Of a stretch of DNA of 64,000 nt, positions 33,214 to 41,608 are shown piece by piece; positions within the stretch are counted from its first letter, which is position 1, and every line of letters begins with the position of its first letter. Source of the stretch: Nocardioides agri (lineage in GTDB: Bacteria > Actinomycetota > Actinomycetes > Propionibacteriales > Nocardioidaceae); contig NZ_JACEIC010000002.1 in the NCBI RefSeq assembly GCF_013778305.1, positions 2,939,669 through 3,003,668 on the forward strand. Reading direction: 5' to 3'. A program made the position numbers and the translations under genes. The notes below the pieces were generated by a model. The model did no database searches. It worked only from the letters and a program-made list of their open reading frames with translations, and was not told where the DNA came from.

Positions 33214-33680
33214 TCGGGGCCGTCGTGGTCGCCTCCAACCGGGCCGCCGCCGGGGTCTACGAGGACACGACCGGCCCGCTGATCGTCGACCTCCTGCGCG
33301 GCCTCGGCTTCGACGTCGAGGCGCCCGTCGTCGTCCCGGACGGCGAGCCCGTCGGCGCCGCGATCTCCGCAGCCGTCGCGGCCGGCGCCCGCGTGGTGCT
33401 CACGACCGGCGGCACCGGGCTCACCCCGACGGACCGGACCCCCGAGGTCACCCGCCCGCTGCTGGACCGGGAGGTGCCCGGCATCGCCGAGGCGATCCGC
33501 GCGCACGGCGTCGCGAACGGCGTCCCGGCAGCCGTGCTGTCGCGAGGTCTGGCCGGCGTCGCGGGGGAGTGCCTGGTCGTGAACCTGCCCGGGTCGCGGG
33601 GTGGGGTGAGGGACGGGCTCGCGGTGCTGGAGCCGATCCTCGTGCACGCCGCCGAGCAGCTCGTCGGGAGTGACCATTGA
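33210..33680 (+). CDS. mog: MogA/MoaB-family molybdopterin adenylyltransferase
   Basis: A 156-residue MoCF-domain protein that adenylylates molybdopterin. VVVASNRAAAGVYEDTTGPL at the start, VVLTTGGTGLTPTDRTPEVT in the middle (GGTG loop) and GECLVVNLPGSRGGVRDGLA at the C-terminus are diagnostic. The GTG start at 33210 overlaps the moaC stop. It is coupled to the downstream acetyltransferase. Confidence 0.92.
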   Translation: MIGAVVVASNRAAAGVYEDTTGPLIVDLLRGLGFDVEAPVVVPDGEPVGAAISAAVAAGARVVLTTGGTGLTPTDRTPEVTRPLLDREVPGIAEAIRAHGVANGVPAAVLSRGLAGVAGECLVVNLPGSRGGVRDGLAVLEPILVHAAEQLVGSDH

Positions 33681-34279
33681 GCCAGGCGTGGCCGGCGCGG
33701 CTGCGGTCCGGTGACGTCACCGTCCGGCCGCTGGAGGCCGCGGACGGGCGCGCCTGGCGCGAGGTCCGGCGCCGCAACGCCGCGTGGCTCGCGCCCTGGG
33801 ACGCCACGGTCCCGCCCGGCGCCACCGCCCGCCCCGACAGCTTCCGCAGCCTGGTCCGCCGGCTGCACAAGCAGGCGCGCGCGGGCACGACGTACCCCTT
33901 CGCGATCGAGGTGGGCGGGCGGTTCGCCGGCCAGGTGACGGTCAACAACATCGTGCGCGGGTCGGCGCAGTTCGCCTCGATCGGCTACTGGCTCGACCAG
34001 CGGTACGCCGGCCGCGGGGTGACGCCGCTGGCGGTCGCGCTGGTGACCGACCACTGCTTCCGGGTCGCCGGCCTGCACCGCGTCGAGCTCGCGATCCGGC
34101 CCGAGAACACGAACTCGCTGCGCGTCGCGGAGAAGCTCGGCATGCACGAGGTCGGGTACGCCCCGAAGTTCCTGCACATCGACGGCGCGTGGCGCGACCA
34201 CCGGATCTACGCGATCACCGTGGAGGAGTGCCCGGAGGGGATGGTCGCGCGGCTGTCGGCACACGAGTCACACGAGTGA
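33677..34279 (+). CDS. rimJ: RimJ/RimL-type GNAT N-acetyltransferase
   Basis: A 200-residue GNAT enzyme. FAIEVGGRFAGQVTVNNIVR, FASIGYWLDQRYAGRGVTPL (acetyl-CoA pyrophosphate loop) and ELAIRPENTNSLRVAEKLGM are characteristic of RimJ/RimL ribosomal-protein N-alpha-acetyltransferases. The likely start is a TTG overlapping the mog stop. Its place between molybdopterin genes and sepX is conserved in many actinomycetes; its true substrate is not known from sequence. Confidence 0.88.
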   Translation: MSQAWPARLRSGDVTVRPLEAADGRAWREVRRRNAAWLAPWDATVPPGATARPDSFRSLVRRLHKQARAGTTYPFAIEVGGRFAGQVTVNNIVRGSAQFASIGYWLDQRYAGRGVTPLAVALVTDHCFRVAGLHRVELAIRPENTNSLRVAEKLGMHEVGYAPKFLHIDGAWRDHRIYAITVEECPEGMVARLSAHESHE

Positions 34280-34287
34280 TTTTGCGA

Positions 34288-34312
34288 CACACCTGTAGAC
34301 ATCCGAGGTGTG
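34288..34312. promoter_or_regulatory. Inverted repeat upstream of sepX/glpR
   Basis: CACACCT (34288-34294) and AGGTGTG (34306-34312) form a 7-bp stem around an 11-base loop in the 61-base gap between the acetyltransferase stop and the sepX start. It is the only real gap in an otherwise overlapping operon. It could be a terminator, an attenuator or an operator giving sepX its own control; CATAAC at about 34326 resembles a -10. Confidence 0.4.
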
Positions 34313-34340
34313 GTGAGGTAGCGCTCATAACCTCTGTCTC

Positions 34341-35144
34341 GTGGACCTGAGCGCACTGATCTTCGTCGCCCTTGCCGTGGCGTGGGCCGCCTACCTGCTG
34401 CCGCTCGCGCTCAAGCACCACCACGAGGTGGCCCGCAGTCGCACCGTCGACCGCTTCTCGCACACGATGCGGGTGCTCGCGCGGCGCGACGCGGTCGACA
34501 AGAAGGGCACCACGCTCGTCACCCCCCAGCCGGCCCCGGCCGCGGAGACGACCGAGCCGCCCGCGCCGACCCCGGCCCATCTCCAGGCCCGGCGGGCCGC
34601 GGCGAAGCGCGCCACGAAGCGGCGCCGCAACGTGCTCGCGCTCCTCCTGGTCGCCAACGTCACCCTGGTCGCGCTGGCGGCGTTCGCGGTCGTCGCCTGG
34701 CCGTACGCCGCGATCCCGGCCGGCCTGCTCGTCGCCTGGCTGGTCGCCTGCCGGCTCATGGTCAAGGGCGAGCGCAAGGCGCTGCGCCCGGCCGCCCGGA
34801 TGCCCGCCGAGCCGGCCGAGCCCGAGCAGGGCGAGCAGGTCGAGGTCCCGGCCGGGCCGTCGGAGGAGGACGACGCGATCGACCCGATGGTCGACACGTC
34901 CGCCGGCATCTCGGCGATCGTGGACCCGGCGATGTGGGACCCGGTGCCGGTCACGCTCCCGACCTACGTCGGCAAGCCGACCGCCACCCGCTCGGTGCGC
35001 ACCATCGACCTCGACGCCACCGGTGTCTGGACCTCGGGCCGCACCGACGCCGACGCGCAGATCGCGCGCGAGGCCGACAAGGCCGACAAGGCCGCCCGCC
35101 GGGCCCGTCGCGACGGCGACGAGCGCCGCGCCACCGGCTCCTGA
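34341..35144 (+). CDS. sepX: SepX/GlpR-like divisome membrane protein
   Basis: A 267-residue membrane protein with an N-terminal segment (residues 3-24, SALIFVALAVAWAAYLLPLA), then HHEVARSRTVDRFSHTMRVL. A Pro/Ala linker and a basic stretch (KRATKRRRN) follow, then a hairpin of two transmembrane helices (about 97-119 and 121-140) and an acidic then Ala/Arg-rich tail. This topology, plus its place after ugp-glp-rimJ, matches actinobacterial SepX (Streptomyces septation) and GlpR (Corynebacterium Glp receptor). It starts at a GTG. Assignment is by synteny and architecture. Confidence 0.78.
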   Translation: MDLSALIFVALAVAWAAYLLPLALKHHHEVARSRTVDRFSHTMRVLARRDAVDKKGTTLVTPQPAPAAETTEPPAPTPAHLQARRAAAKRATKRRRNVLALLLVANVTLVALAAFAVVAWPYAAIPAGLLVAWLVACRLMVKGERKALRPAARMPAEPAEPEQGEQVEVPAGPSEEDDAIDPMVDTSAGISAIVDPAMWDPVPVTLPTYVGKPTATRSVRTIDLDATGVWTSGRTDADAQIAREADKADKAARRARRDGDERRATGS

Positions 35145-35233
35145 TCCGGTCCCCGGGGTCGATTCGGCCCGTGCCGATCGGTGGTGCTAACGTTTCCCAC
35201 CGCGTCCTCCGGGGCGCTGAGAACTCAACACCT

Positions 35234-35309
<76 letters not shown>

Positions 35310-35315
35310 GAGAAG

Positions 35316-35342
35316 CGCCCGGATCGGTCGATCCGGGCGTTT
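35316..35342 (+). terminator. Terminator of tRNA-Ala
   Basis: CGCCCGGATC-GGTC-GATCCGGGCG, a perfect 10-bp stem with 4-base loop, followed by TTTGTCGTT. It lies directly after the tRNA CCA end. Confidence 0.85.
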
Positions 35343-35385
35343 GTCGTTGCCGGCGCTAGTCGACCACTGTGGGAGACTTTCGGGC

Positions 35386-36075
35386 GTGACCGCCCGGATC
35401 GACGCCGCCGTGCTGTGGGTGCGCGCGGTGGTCCTGGGCGTGGTGACGCTCTTCCTCGGCGTGGCCGGACACGTCACGGCCGACGGCCTCCTGCCCGGTC
35501 CGCCGTTCCTCGTCGCGCTGCTCGTCGGGTCGGTCCTGCTCAGCGCGCCGGTGCTGGCGCGCCAGGTCTCGCCCCTGCGCATGGTCGCGCTGCTGGTCGG
35601 CGGCCAGACGGCCATCCACCTGGTGCTGTCGGTGGCCGCGGGCCACGCCGGTGACCGGGTGGCGGCCGTCGCGACGCCGCGCGGCACCCCGCTCGGCACG
35701 CTGCCGACCGTCGACGGGCGCCGGGTCGGCTCGCTGCAGGACGCCTACGACGGGATGTCCAGCCAGGGCGGGCTCGCCCCGACCCTGCCGATCGGCCACC
35801 TCGTCGGCGACCTGGCCGCGCACGCGCCGATGATGGCCGCCCACCTCGCCGCCGCTGCGCTCGTCGGCCTCTGGCTCGGGTACGGCGAGCGCTGCCTGTT
35901 CACCCTGATCGCGCTCAGCGGCCGCCGCGTCCTGGCCGCCGCGTGGGCGCTCGCGCCGGTCGTCGTCCCGCCCCGGGTCGCCCCGGTCGACGCCGCCCGG
36001 GCTCTCGCCGGCCCGCGGTCGGTCTGGCTGGTCCGCCCCGACTCCCGGCGCGGGCCACCCCTCCTCCTCGTCTGA
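35386..36075 (+). CDS. Membrane protein, unknown function, upstream of a PepSY protein
   Basis: A 229-residue protein with about five hydrophobic segments (for example AVVLGVVTLFLGVAGHVTA and PPFLVALLVGSVLLSAPVLA). Two His-containing segments (GHVTADGLL near the start, HAPMMAAHLAAAALVGLWLG later) are typical of small proteins found beside copper-import or PepSY genes. The GTG start at 35386 was preferred to an upstream frame that runs into the tRNA terminator. It lies 76 bases before the PepSY gene on the same strand. Confidence 0.65.
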   Translation: MTARIDAAVLWVRAVVLGVVTLFLGVAGHVTADGLLPGPPFLVALLVGSVLLSAPVLARQVSPLRMVALLVGGQTAIHLVLSVAAGHAGDRVAAVATPRGTPLGTLPTVDGRRVGSLQDAYDGMSSQGGLAPTLPIGHLVGDLAAHAPMMAAHLAAAALVGLWLGYGERCLFTLIALSGRRVLAAAWALAPVVVPPRVAPVDAARALAGPRSVWLVRPDSRRGPPLLLV

Positions 36076-36151
36076 CAGCCCCACCCCACGCCGGCGCCGT
36101 GCGCGTCCGGCGTACCCGCGCGTTCCCGCGCGCCCTGTCTCGAGGAGTCCC

Positions 36152-37588
36152 ATGACCGACCTGCTCACCCCTGCCCACCCGCCGGCCGACCCGCGCGAGC
36201 GCCGTCCGGAGCGCTCCGGCTCCGGCTGGTTCCGCGCGGTGTGGCGCTGGCACTTCTTCGCCAGCTTCATCGTCGTCCCCGTGCTGCTGCTGCTCGCGGT
36301 GACCGGCCTGATCTACCTCTTCCGCTTCCAGATCGAGCCCCTCATGCACCCCGACCTGATGAGGGTCGACCCGCCGGGCGGCGCCGTGGCCCAGCCCTAC
36401 GTCCAGCAGCTGGCGGTCGTCGAGTCGGCATACCCCGGCTCGACGGCGGTGTCGCTGACCGAGCCGAAGGACGCCGGGAGCCCGACGGTCGTCTCGATCA
36501 CCACCGCCGACGGAGCCAGCCGCGACGTCTACGTCAGCCCCTACGGTCCCGAGGTGCTGGGCTCGCTCGACCCCGACACGACTCTCTCGGGGACCGCGAT
36601 CCGGCTGCACGCCGACCTGATGACCGGGAGCAGGTGGGGCGGCTACGTCATCGAGCTCGGCGCCTGTTGGGCCATCGTGATGGCGCTGACCGGCTACTAC
36701 CTCTTCGCCCGTGGCTTCAAGGCCCGGCGGCGGGCCCGCAGAGCCGGCCGCACCGGCGCGAGGCTGCGCTGGCGGCACGGCCTGGTCGGCGCGGTCGCCG
36801 GCGTGGGGCTGCTGGCGCTGCTGGTCAGCGGGCTGCCGTGGACCGACTTCTGGGGCGCCAAGGTGCAGACGCTGGCGACCGAGCGCGGCACCTCGATGTG
36901 GAGCCTCGACCACGGCGCGGTCAGCAGCCCGACCTCGACGCTGGACGAGTCGCTGCCGCACAGCCACGCCAAGGACATCCCCTGGGCGCAGCAGGAGTCC
37001 GAGGTCCCCGAGTCGACCCCGCCCGGCGACGGTGAGCGCAGCGTCGCCAACGTCGACACCGCGATCACCGTCGCCGACGGAACCGGGCTGCGGCACCCCA
37101 TGACCGTCGCCCTCCCCGCCGCCGGCGACGAGGGCGGCGTCTACTCCGTGATCGGCTACGCCTTCGACGCACCCTCGGACGAGCAGACCGTGCACGTCGA
37201 CCGGTATGGCGGGCAGGTGGTGTCGACGTACGGGTTCGACGACTACCCGGCGCTGGCCAAGGTCGTCTCGCAGGGCATCGGGCTGCACGAGGGCCGCAGC
37301 CTCGGGATCTGGTCGTTCTGGGGCTCGGCGCTGATGTGCCTGGCGACCGTCTTCATGTGCCTCAGCGGCCCGCTGATGTGGTGGCGGCGCCGCCCGAGGG
37401 GCGGCGCCACGATCGGGGCGCCCCGCGGCCGGATGCCGGTCACGGGCACGCCGCTGCTCGCGGTCGGCCTCGTCGCGCTCGGCGTCTTCCTGCCGTTCTT
37501 CGGGCTCTCGCTGCTCGTGGTGCTCGTGCTCGACCAGCTGGTGCTGCGCCGGGTGCCCGGGCTCGGCCGGTGGTTCGCGACGACGTAG
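36152..37588 (+). CDS. PepSY-associated transmembrane protein
   Basis: A 478-residue membrane protein with four or more transmembrane helices. The first follows a Trp/Arg motif WFRAVWRWHFFASFIVVPVL, diagnostic of the PepSY_TM family. A PepSY-like extracytoplasmic domain (VAQPYVQQLAVVESAYPGST) and RLHADLMTGSRWGGYVIELG follow; a C-terminal PepSY copy contains TVHVDRYGGQVVSTYGFDDY. Relatives include reductive iron-uptake proteins; the role here is not known. Confidence 0.88.
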   Translation: MTDLLTPAHPPADPRERRPERSGSGWFRAVWRWHFFASFIVVPVLLLLAVTGLIYLFRFQIEPLMHPDLMRVDPPGGAVAQPYVQQLAVVESAYPGSTAVSLTEPKDAGSPTVVSITTADGASRDVYVSPYGPEVLGSLDPDTTLSGTAIRLHADLMTGSRWGGYVIELGACWAIVMALTGYYLFARGFKARRRARRAGRTGARLRWRHGLVGAVAGVGLLALLVSGLPWTDFWGAKVQTLATERGTSMWSLDHGAVSSPTSTLDESLPHSHAKDIPWAQQESEVPESTPPGDGERSVANVDTAITVADGTGLRHPMTVALPAAGDEGGVYSVIGYAFDAPSDEQTVHVDRYGGQVVSTYGFDDYPALAKVVSQGIGLHEGRSLGIWSFWGSALMCLATVFMCLSGPLMWWRRRPRGGATIGAPRGRMPVTGTPLLAVGLVALGVFLPFFGLSLLVVLVLDQLVLRRVPGLGRWFATT

Positions 37589-37592
37589 CGGG

Positions 37593-37856
37593 TCAGTCTC
37601 CGGCGAGCCGCCGGGCGCTGCGCTGCTCCTGGCGCGCCGTCCGGCGGCGCCGCAGCCGGCGGACCAGCCGCGGTGCGTGCGCCTCGGCGGCGGGCAGGTC
37701 GATCAGCCGGTTGAGCAGCTGGTGGTAGCCGGTGGGAGTGAGGTCGAATCGCTCGCGGACCGCGTCGTCCTTGGCGCCCGCGTGTGCGACCCAGTCCTGC
37801 TCGAACGCGAGGATCTCGCGGTCGAGATCAGTCAGCTCGGTGGCGTCGGCGTGCAT
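37593..37856 (-). CDS. DUF3263 family protein
   Basis: An 87-residue protein with LTDLDREILAFEQDWVAHAG then DAVRERFDLTPTGYHQLLNR, the DUF3263 helix-turn-helix-like domain confined to actinobacteria. A basic tail (RRLRRRRTARQEQRSARR) suggests nucleic-acid binding. It converges on the PepSY gene, with four bases between their stops. Function unknown. Confidence 0.88.
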   Translation of the reverse strand: MHADATELTDLDREILAFEQDWVAHAGAKDDAVRERFDLTPTGYHQLLNRLIDLPAAEAHAPRLVRRLRRRRTARQEQRSARRLAGD

Positions 37857-37866
37857 GCAGAAATCC

Positions 37867-38274
37867 TCACACGAGGCCGGCCGAGACGAGGAATCGGTCG
37901 ACCTCGATCCGGAGCGCGACCCGCTGCGGGTTGGGCCTCGGCGTGCGGTAGCGCACGGCGTAGCGGGCCACGGCGCGCGCCACGGACGCCTCGTCGGCGC
38001 GCACCTGTGCGGTGCCCTCGATCGTCGACCACCGGGCGCCGTCGACCTGGCAGGCGGCGACCCGGCCGTCGGCGGCGACCTGGGCCGCCTTGCGTGAGGA
38101 GCCGTTGGTGATCACCCAGGCGCACCGCTCCTCGACGTCGAGCGCGACGCCGACGGGGACGACGTGCGGGGTGCCGTCCGCGCGCAGGGTGGTCAGCGTG
38201 CACAGGTGCCGCTCGGTCCAGAACTCCAGCAGGGTGGGCGGGAGCTCGTCCCACCCTGGGCGCCACGACGTCAT
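37867..38274 (-). CDS. Pyridoxamine-phosphate-oxidase-fold (PPOX) F420/flavin protein
   Basis: A 135-residue split-beta-barrel protein starting MTSWRPGWDELPPTLLEFWT. RHLCTLTTLRADGTPHVVPV and WVITNGSSRKAAQVAADGRV are typical of PPOX-class F420-dependent enzymes. VDGARWSTIEGTAQVRAD is the cofactor-side strand. It lies eight bases after the O-mannosyltransferase gene on the same strand. Start 38274 is the only good one; the open frame further upstream is an antisense shadow of the mannosyltransferase. Confidence 0.87.
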   Translation of the reverse strand: MTSWRPGWDELPPTLLEFWTERHLCTLTTLRADGTPHVVPVGVALDVEERCAWVITNGSSRKAAQVAADGRVAACQVDGARWSTIEGTAQVRADEASVARAVARYAVRYRTPRPNPQRVALRIEVDRFLVSAGLV

Positions 38275-38282
38275 GTCACTCC

Positions 38283-39905
38283 TCAGATCCACCGGGTGAA
38301 CCAGATGCGGTTGACCCACTCCTGGTGCGTCAGGAGCTGGTTGGTCCAGATCGGCCAGAACCACGCGAAGTTCAGCACGGTCAGCACCAGGAAGGCGCCC
38401 GACACGACGACGCCCGCCGTCCGGCGGGCGCGGCCCTCGGCGCCGATCAGCGTGCCCATCGTCATCGTCAGCGCCAGGACCACGAACGGCAGCGTGATGA
38501 CCACGTAGAAGGAGAAGATCGGGCGGTCGTCGTACTGGAGCCACGGCAGCCAGGTCGCCGCCGTCCCGACCACCGCGACGCCCCACCGCCAGTCCCGCGC
38601 GCCGATCCACATCACCAGCGCGAACAGCAGCGCCAGGCAGCCGCCCCACCAGATCGTCGGCGTGCCGAGCAGCAGCACCTGGCGCAGGCAGGTGCTGCCG
38701 GCCGGCGCGTCGCAGCCGCGGGTGCCGGGCTGGATGCCGGTGTCGGCGGCGACCCCCACCGGCCGGTTGAGCAGCAGCCACCCGGACGGCTTGGAGGCGT
38801 AGTCGTGCGTGCTGTCGTTGAGGAAGTGGGTGTGGAACATGTAGAGGTCGCGGTGGTAGTGCCACAGCGACCGCAGCGACTGGGTCACCTCGCCGAGTCC
38901 CTCGGCGTCCGGCTCGGACGCCGTCGGCCAGTCCTCGCCGCCGGCGTAGTGGGTGTACTGCGTCGCGGAGAGGTGCTCCTCGTACTCGTGCGCGTTGACG
39001 AGCCAGCCGGTCCAGCTCGCGACGTAGACGACCAGGGCGACCAGCACCAGCTGCACGAACGACGGGATGCCGTCGACCACCGCCGCACGGAGCACCGGCC
39101 ATCGCACGCCGAACGAGCGGCGGGCGCCGGCCGACCACAGCCAGGAGAGGGCGCCGAACGCGGCGAGCGCGTAGAGCGCCTCCCACTTGGTGCCGATGGC
39201 CAGGCCCCAGCAGACGCCACCGAGCAGCATCCACGGCCGGAAGAGCACACCTCGCACCGGGCCCCAGCCCCGGTCGGTGGTCACCGGCTCCGGGAGCAGC
39301 CGGGCGAGCCGCGCCCGGTGCCAGTCGCGGTCGGCGACCAGGCAGTGCACGCCGCACAGCAGGAAGAACGCGACGAAGATGTCGAGCAGCGCCAGGCGGG
39401 AGAGCACGAAGTGGATGCCGTCGAGGCAGAGCAGCAGGCCGGCGACGCAGCCGAGCAGCGTGGAGCCGGTGAGCCGGCGCGCGAGCCGGCACATCACCAG
39501 CACCATCAACGCGCCCACCACCGCCGCGGACACCCGCCAGCCGAAGGGGTCCATGCCGAAGGCCTTCTCGCCCAGTGCGATCAGCCACTTGCCGACGTCG
39601 GGGTGCACCGCCATCTCGGGCCCGTCGCGCCAGAGCCCGGTCGTCGTACCGTCGAGGATCCTCTGGTTGGCGTCCTCGACGTAGTTCTGCGCGTAGCCGT
39701 GGTGCAGCAGCGACCACGCGTCCTTGGCGTAGTAGGTCTCGTCGAAGGAGAACTGGTGCGGCTTGCCGAGCCCCCACAGCCGCAGGAGCAGCGCCAGCAG
39801 GGCCACGCCGATGCTCGACGCCCACCCGACGATGGGGTCCTCGGAGCGGGTCCGGCTCCGGGCACGCGCCCACGCTGACGGCGTCGGCGGCTCCTCGGGC
39901 GTCAC
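38283..39905 (-). CDS. pmt: Dolichyl-phosphate-mannose-protein mannosyltransferase (PMT)
   Basis: A 540-residue GT39 membrane enzyme that O-mannosylates secreted proteins using polyprenyl-phosphate mannose. The first luminal-type loop has FSFDETYYAKDAWSLLHHGY with the catalytic Asp-Glu, and about ten or more transmembrane helices follow, ending WVNRIWFTRWI. The GTG start at 39905 sits 18 bases from the divergent rsmI start, a synteny common in actinobacteria. The LCP, Rpf and M6 protease in this window are possible targets (inference). Confidence 0.93.
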   Translation of the reverse strand: MTPEEPPTPSAWARARSRTRSEDPIVGWASSIGVALLALLLRLWGLGKPHQFSFDETYYAKDAWSLLHHGYAQNYVEDANQRILDGTTTGLWRDGPEMAVHPDVGKWLIALGEKAFGMDPFGWRVSAAVVGALMVLVMCRLARRLTGSTLLGCVAGLLLCLDGIHFVLSRLALLDIFVAFFLLCGVHCLVADRDWHRARLARLLPEPVTTDRGWGPVRGVLFRPWMLLGGVCWGLAIGTKWEALYALAAFGALSWLWSAGARRSFGVRWPVLRAAVVDGIPSFVQLVLVALVVYVASWTGWLVNAHEYEEHLSATQYTHYAGGEDWPTASEPDAEGLGEVTQSLRSLWHYHRDLYMFHTHFLNDSTHDYASKPSGWLLLNRPVGVAADTGIQPGTRGCDAPAGSTCLRQVLLLGTPTIWWGGCLALLFALVMWIGARDWRWGVAVVGTAATWLPWLQYDDRPIFSFYVVITLPFVVLALTMTMGTLIGAEGRARRTAGVVVSGAFLVLTVLNFAWFWPIWTNQLLTHQEWVNRIWFTRWI

Positions 39906-39923
39906 GATGGGAGACTCTAGGGC

Positions 39924-40775
39924 GTGTCGACAACTGGCGTGCTCGTGCTCGCGGCAACTCCCATCGGGCGCGTCGGTGACGCCCCGCCGCGACTGGCCGA
40001 GGAGCTCGCGACCGCCGACGTGGTCGCGGCCGAGGACACCCGCCGGCTCAAGCGGCTGACCACCGACCTCGGGGTCACCGTCGCCGGGCGGGTCGTCTCG
40101 TACTTCGAGGGCAACGAGTCCGCGCGCACCCCGGCACTGCTGGAGGCGCTGCTCGCCGGCGACCGGGTGCTGCTGGTCACCGACGCCGGCATGCCGAGCG
40201 TGTCCGACCCCGGCTACCGGCTGGTCGCGGCGGCGGTCGAGCACGACGTGCTCGTCACGGCGGTGCCCGGTCCGTCCGCGGTGCTGACCGCGCTGGCGGT
40301 GAGCGGCCTGCCGGTCGACCGGTTCTGCTTCGAGGGCTTCCTGCCGCGCAAGGCGGGGGAGCGCTCGCGGCGGCTGTCCGCGCTTGCCGCCGAGAAGCGC
40401 ACGATGGTGTTCTTCGAGGCGCCGCACCGCACCGAGGCCGCGCTGGCGGCGATGGCGCAGGCGCTCGGCGACGACCGGCCGGCCGCCGTCTGCCGCGAGC
40501 TGACCAAGACCCACGAGGAGGTACGCCGCGGTCCGCTCGGAGACCTGGTCGCCTGGGCGGCCGAGGGTGTCCGCGGCGAGGTCACGATCGTCGTGGCCGG
40601 CGCCCCACCGGCCGCCGAGGTGGCCTCCGACCCGGCCAGCCTGCTCGCAGCCGTCGCCGAGCTCGAGGCGGACGGCGTACGCCGCAAGGAGGCGATCGTC
40701 GAGGTCGCCCGGCGCGCCGGCGTGCCCAAGCGCGACGTCTACAACCTGGTCCACGGGGGAGAAGGGAAGGCATGA
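39924..40775 (+). CDS. rsmI: 16S rRNA (cytidine1402-2'-O)-methyltransferase RsmI
   Basis: A 283-residue SAM methyltransferase modifying C1402 of 16S rRNA. ATPIGRVGDAPPRLAEELAT at the N-terminus, VVAAEDTRRLKRL, LLVTDAGMPSVSDPGYRLVA (SAM site) and VPGPSAVLTALAVSGLPVDR are diagnostic. The tail with GVRRKEAIVEVARRAGVPKR is complete. A GTG start is used. It overlaps the next gene by four bases. Confidence 0.95.
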   Translation: MSTTGVLVLAATPIGRVGDAPPRLAEELATADVVAAEDTRRLKRLTTDLGVTVAGRVVSYFEGNESARTPALLEALLAGDRVLLVTDAGMPSVSDPGYRLVAAAVEHDVLVTAVPGPSAVLTALAVSGLPVDRFCFEGFLPRKAGERSRRLSALAAEKRTMVFFEAPHRTEAALAAMAQALGDDRPAAVCRELTKTHEEVRRGPLGDLVAWAAEGVRGEVTIVVAGAPPAAEVASDPASLLAAVAELEADGVRRKEAIVEVARRAGVPKRDVYNLVHGGEGKA

Positions 40776-41608
40776 GCGACCGCATCCGCGTCCTGCACCA
40801 CGACGGGCTGAGCTTCGACGTCCTCGACGAGGGGCCCGAGGACGGCACCCCGGTGGTGCTGCTGCACGGCTTCCCCGAGCGCAGCTCGACCTGGCGCGAC
40901 GTCGTGCCGCGGCTGCACGCGGCCGGGCTGCGCACCTACGCGCTCGACCAGCGCGGCTACTCGCCCGGTGCGCGGCCGCGCGGTCGCCGCAGCTACCGCA
41001 TGCACCACCTCGCCGGGGACGTCGCCGCGCTCATCGAGCAGATCGGGCAGCCGGTGCACCTCGTCGGCCACGACTGGGGCGCCGCTGTGGGCTGGGCGGT
41101 CGCCGGTCGCTTCGGCGACCGGGTCCTGACCTACACGGCGCTGTCGGTGCCGCACCCCGCGGCGTTCGCCCGGGCGATGAAGAACCCCTCGCAGCGGCGG
41201 CGGTCGCGCTACATGGCGGTCTTCAACATCCCGGTGCTGCCGGAGCTGGCCGCGCGCAAGCCGGGCGGGCAGTTCGACCAGGCGATGCGCAAGGGCGGCA
41301 TGACCGCCGACGAGGTGGCCCGCTTCCGCCGCGAGATCGTCGAGTACGGCGCCCTGCGGCACGCGCTCGGCTGGTACCGCGCGCTGCCGGTCACCCGACC
41401 CGGGTCCACGGACTTCCACGTGCGGGTGCCGACCACGCTCGTGTGGAGCGACCGGGACATCGCGATCGGCCGCGAGGGCGTCGACGGGACCGCCCGCTGG
41501 GTGGACGGGCCCTACGAGCTGGTCGTGCTCGAGGGCGTCAGCCACTGGATCCCGACCCAGGCCGCCGACGCGTGCGCCGACGCGATCCTGGCGCGGGTCC
41601 GCGGATGA
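40772..41608 (+). CDS. Alpha/beta hydrolase, epoxide-hydrolase-like
   Basis: A 278-residue hydrolase. The oxyanion motif HGFPERSSTWRDVVPRL, the nucleophile elbow VGHDWGAAVGW (Asp nucleophile), LVWSDRDIAIGREG (acid) and the catalytic His in EGVSHWIPTQA are in order. An Asp nucleophile points to epoxide hydrolase or haloalkane dehalogenase rather than esterase. It overlaps rsmI and tatD by four bases each, so it is part of a translationally coupled trio, an odd location for a detoxifying enzyme. Confidence 0.88.
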   Translation: MSDRIRVLHHDGLSFDVLDEGPEDGTPVVLLHGFPERSSTWRDVVPRLHAAGLRTYALDQRGYSPGARPRGRRSYRMHHLAGDVAALIEQIGQPVHLVGHDWGAAVGWAVAGRFGDRVLTYTALSVPHPAAFARAMKNPSQRRRSRYMAVFNIPVLPELAARKPGGQFDQAMRKGGMTADEVARFRREIVEYGALRHALGWYRALPVTRPGSTDFHVRVPTTLVWSDRDIAIGREGVDGTARWVDGPYELVVLEGVSHWIPTQAADACADAILARVRG

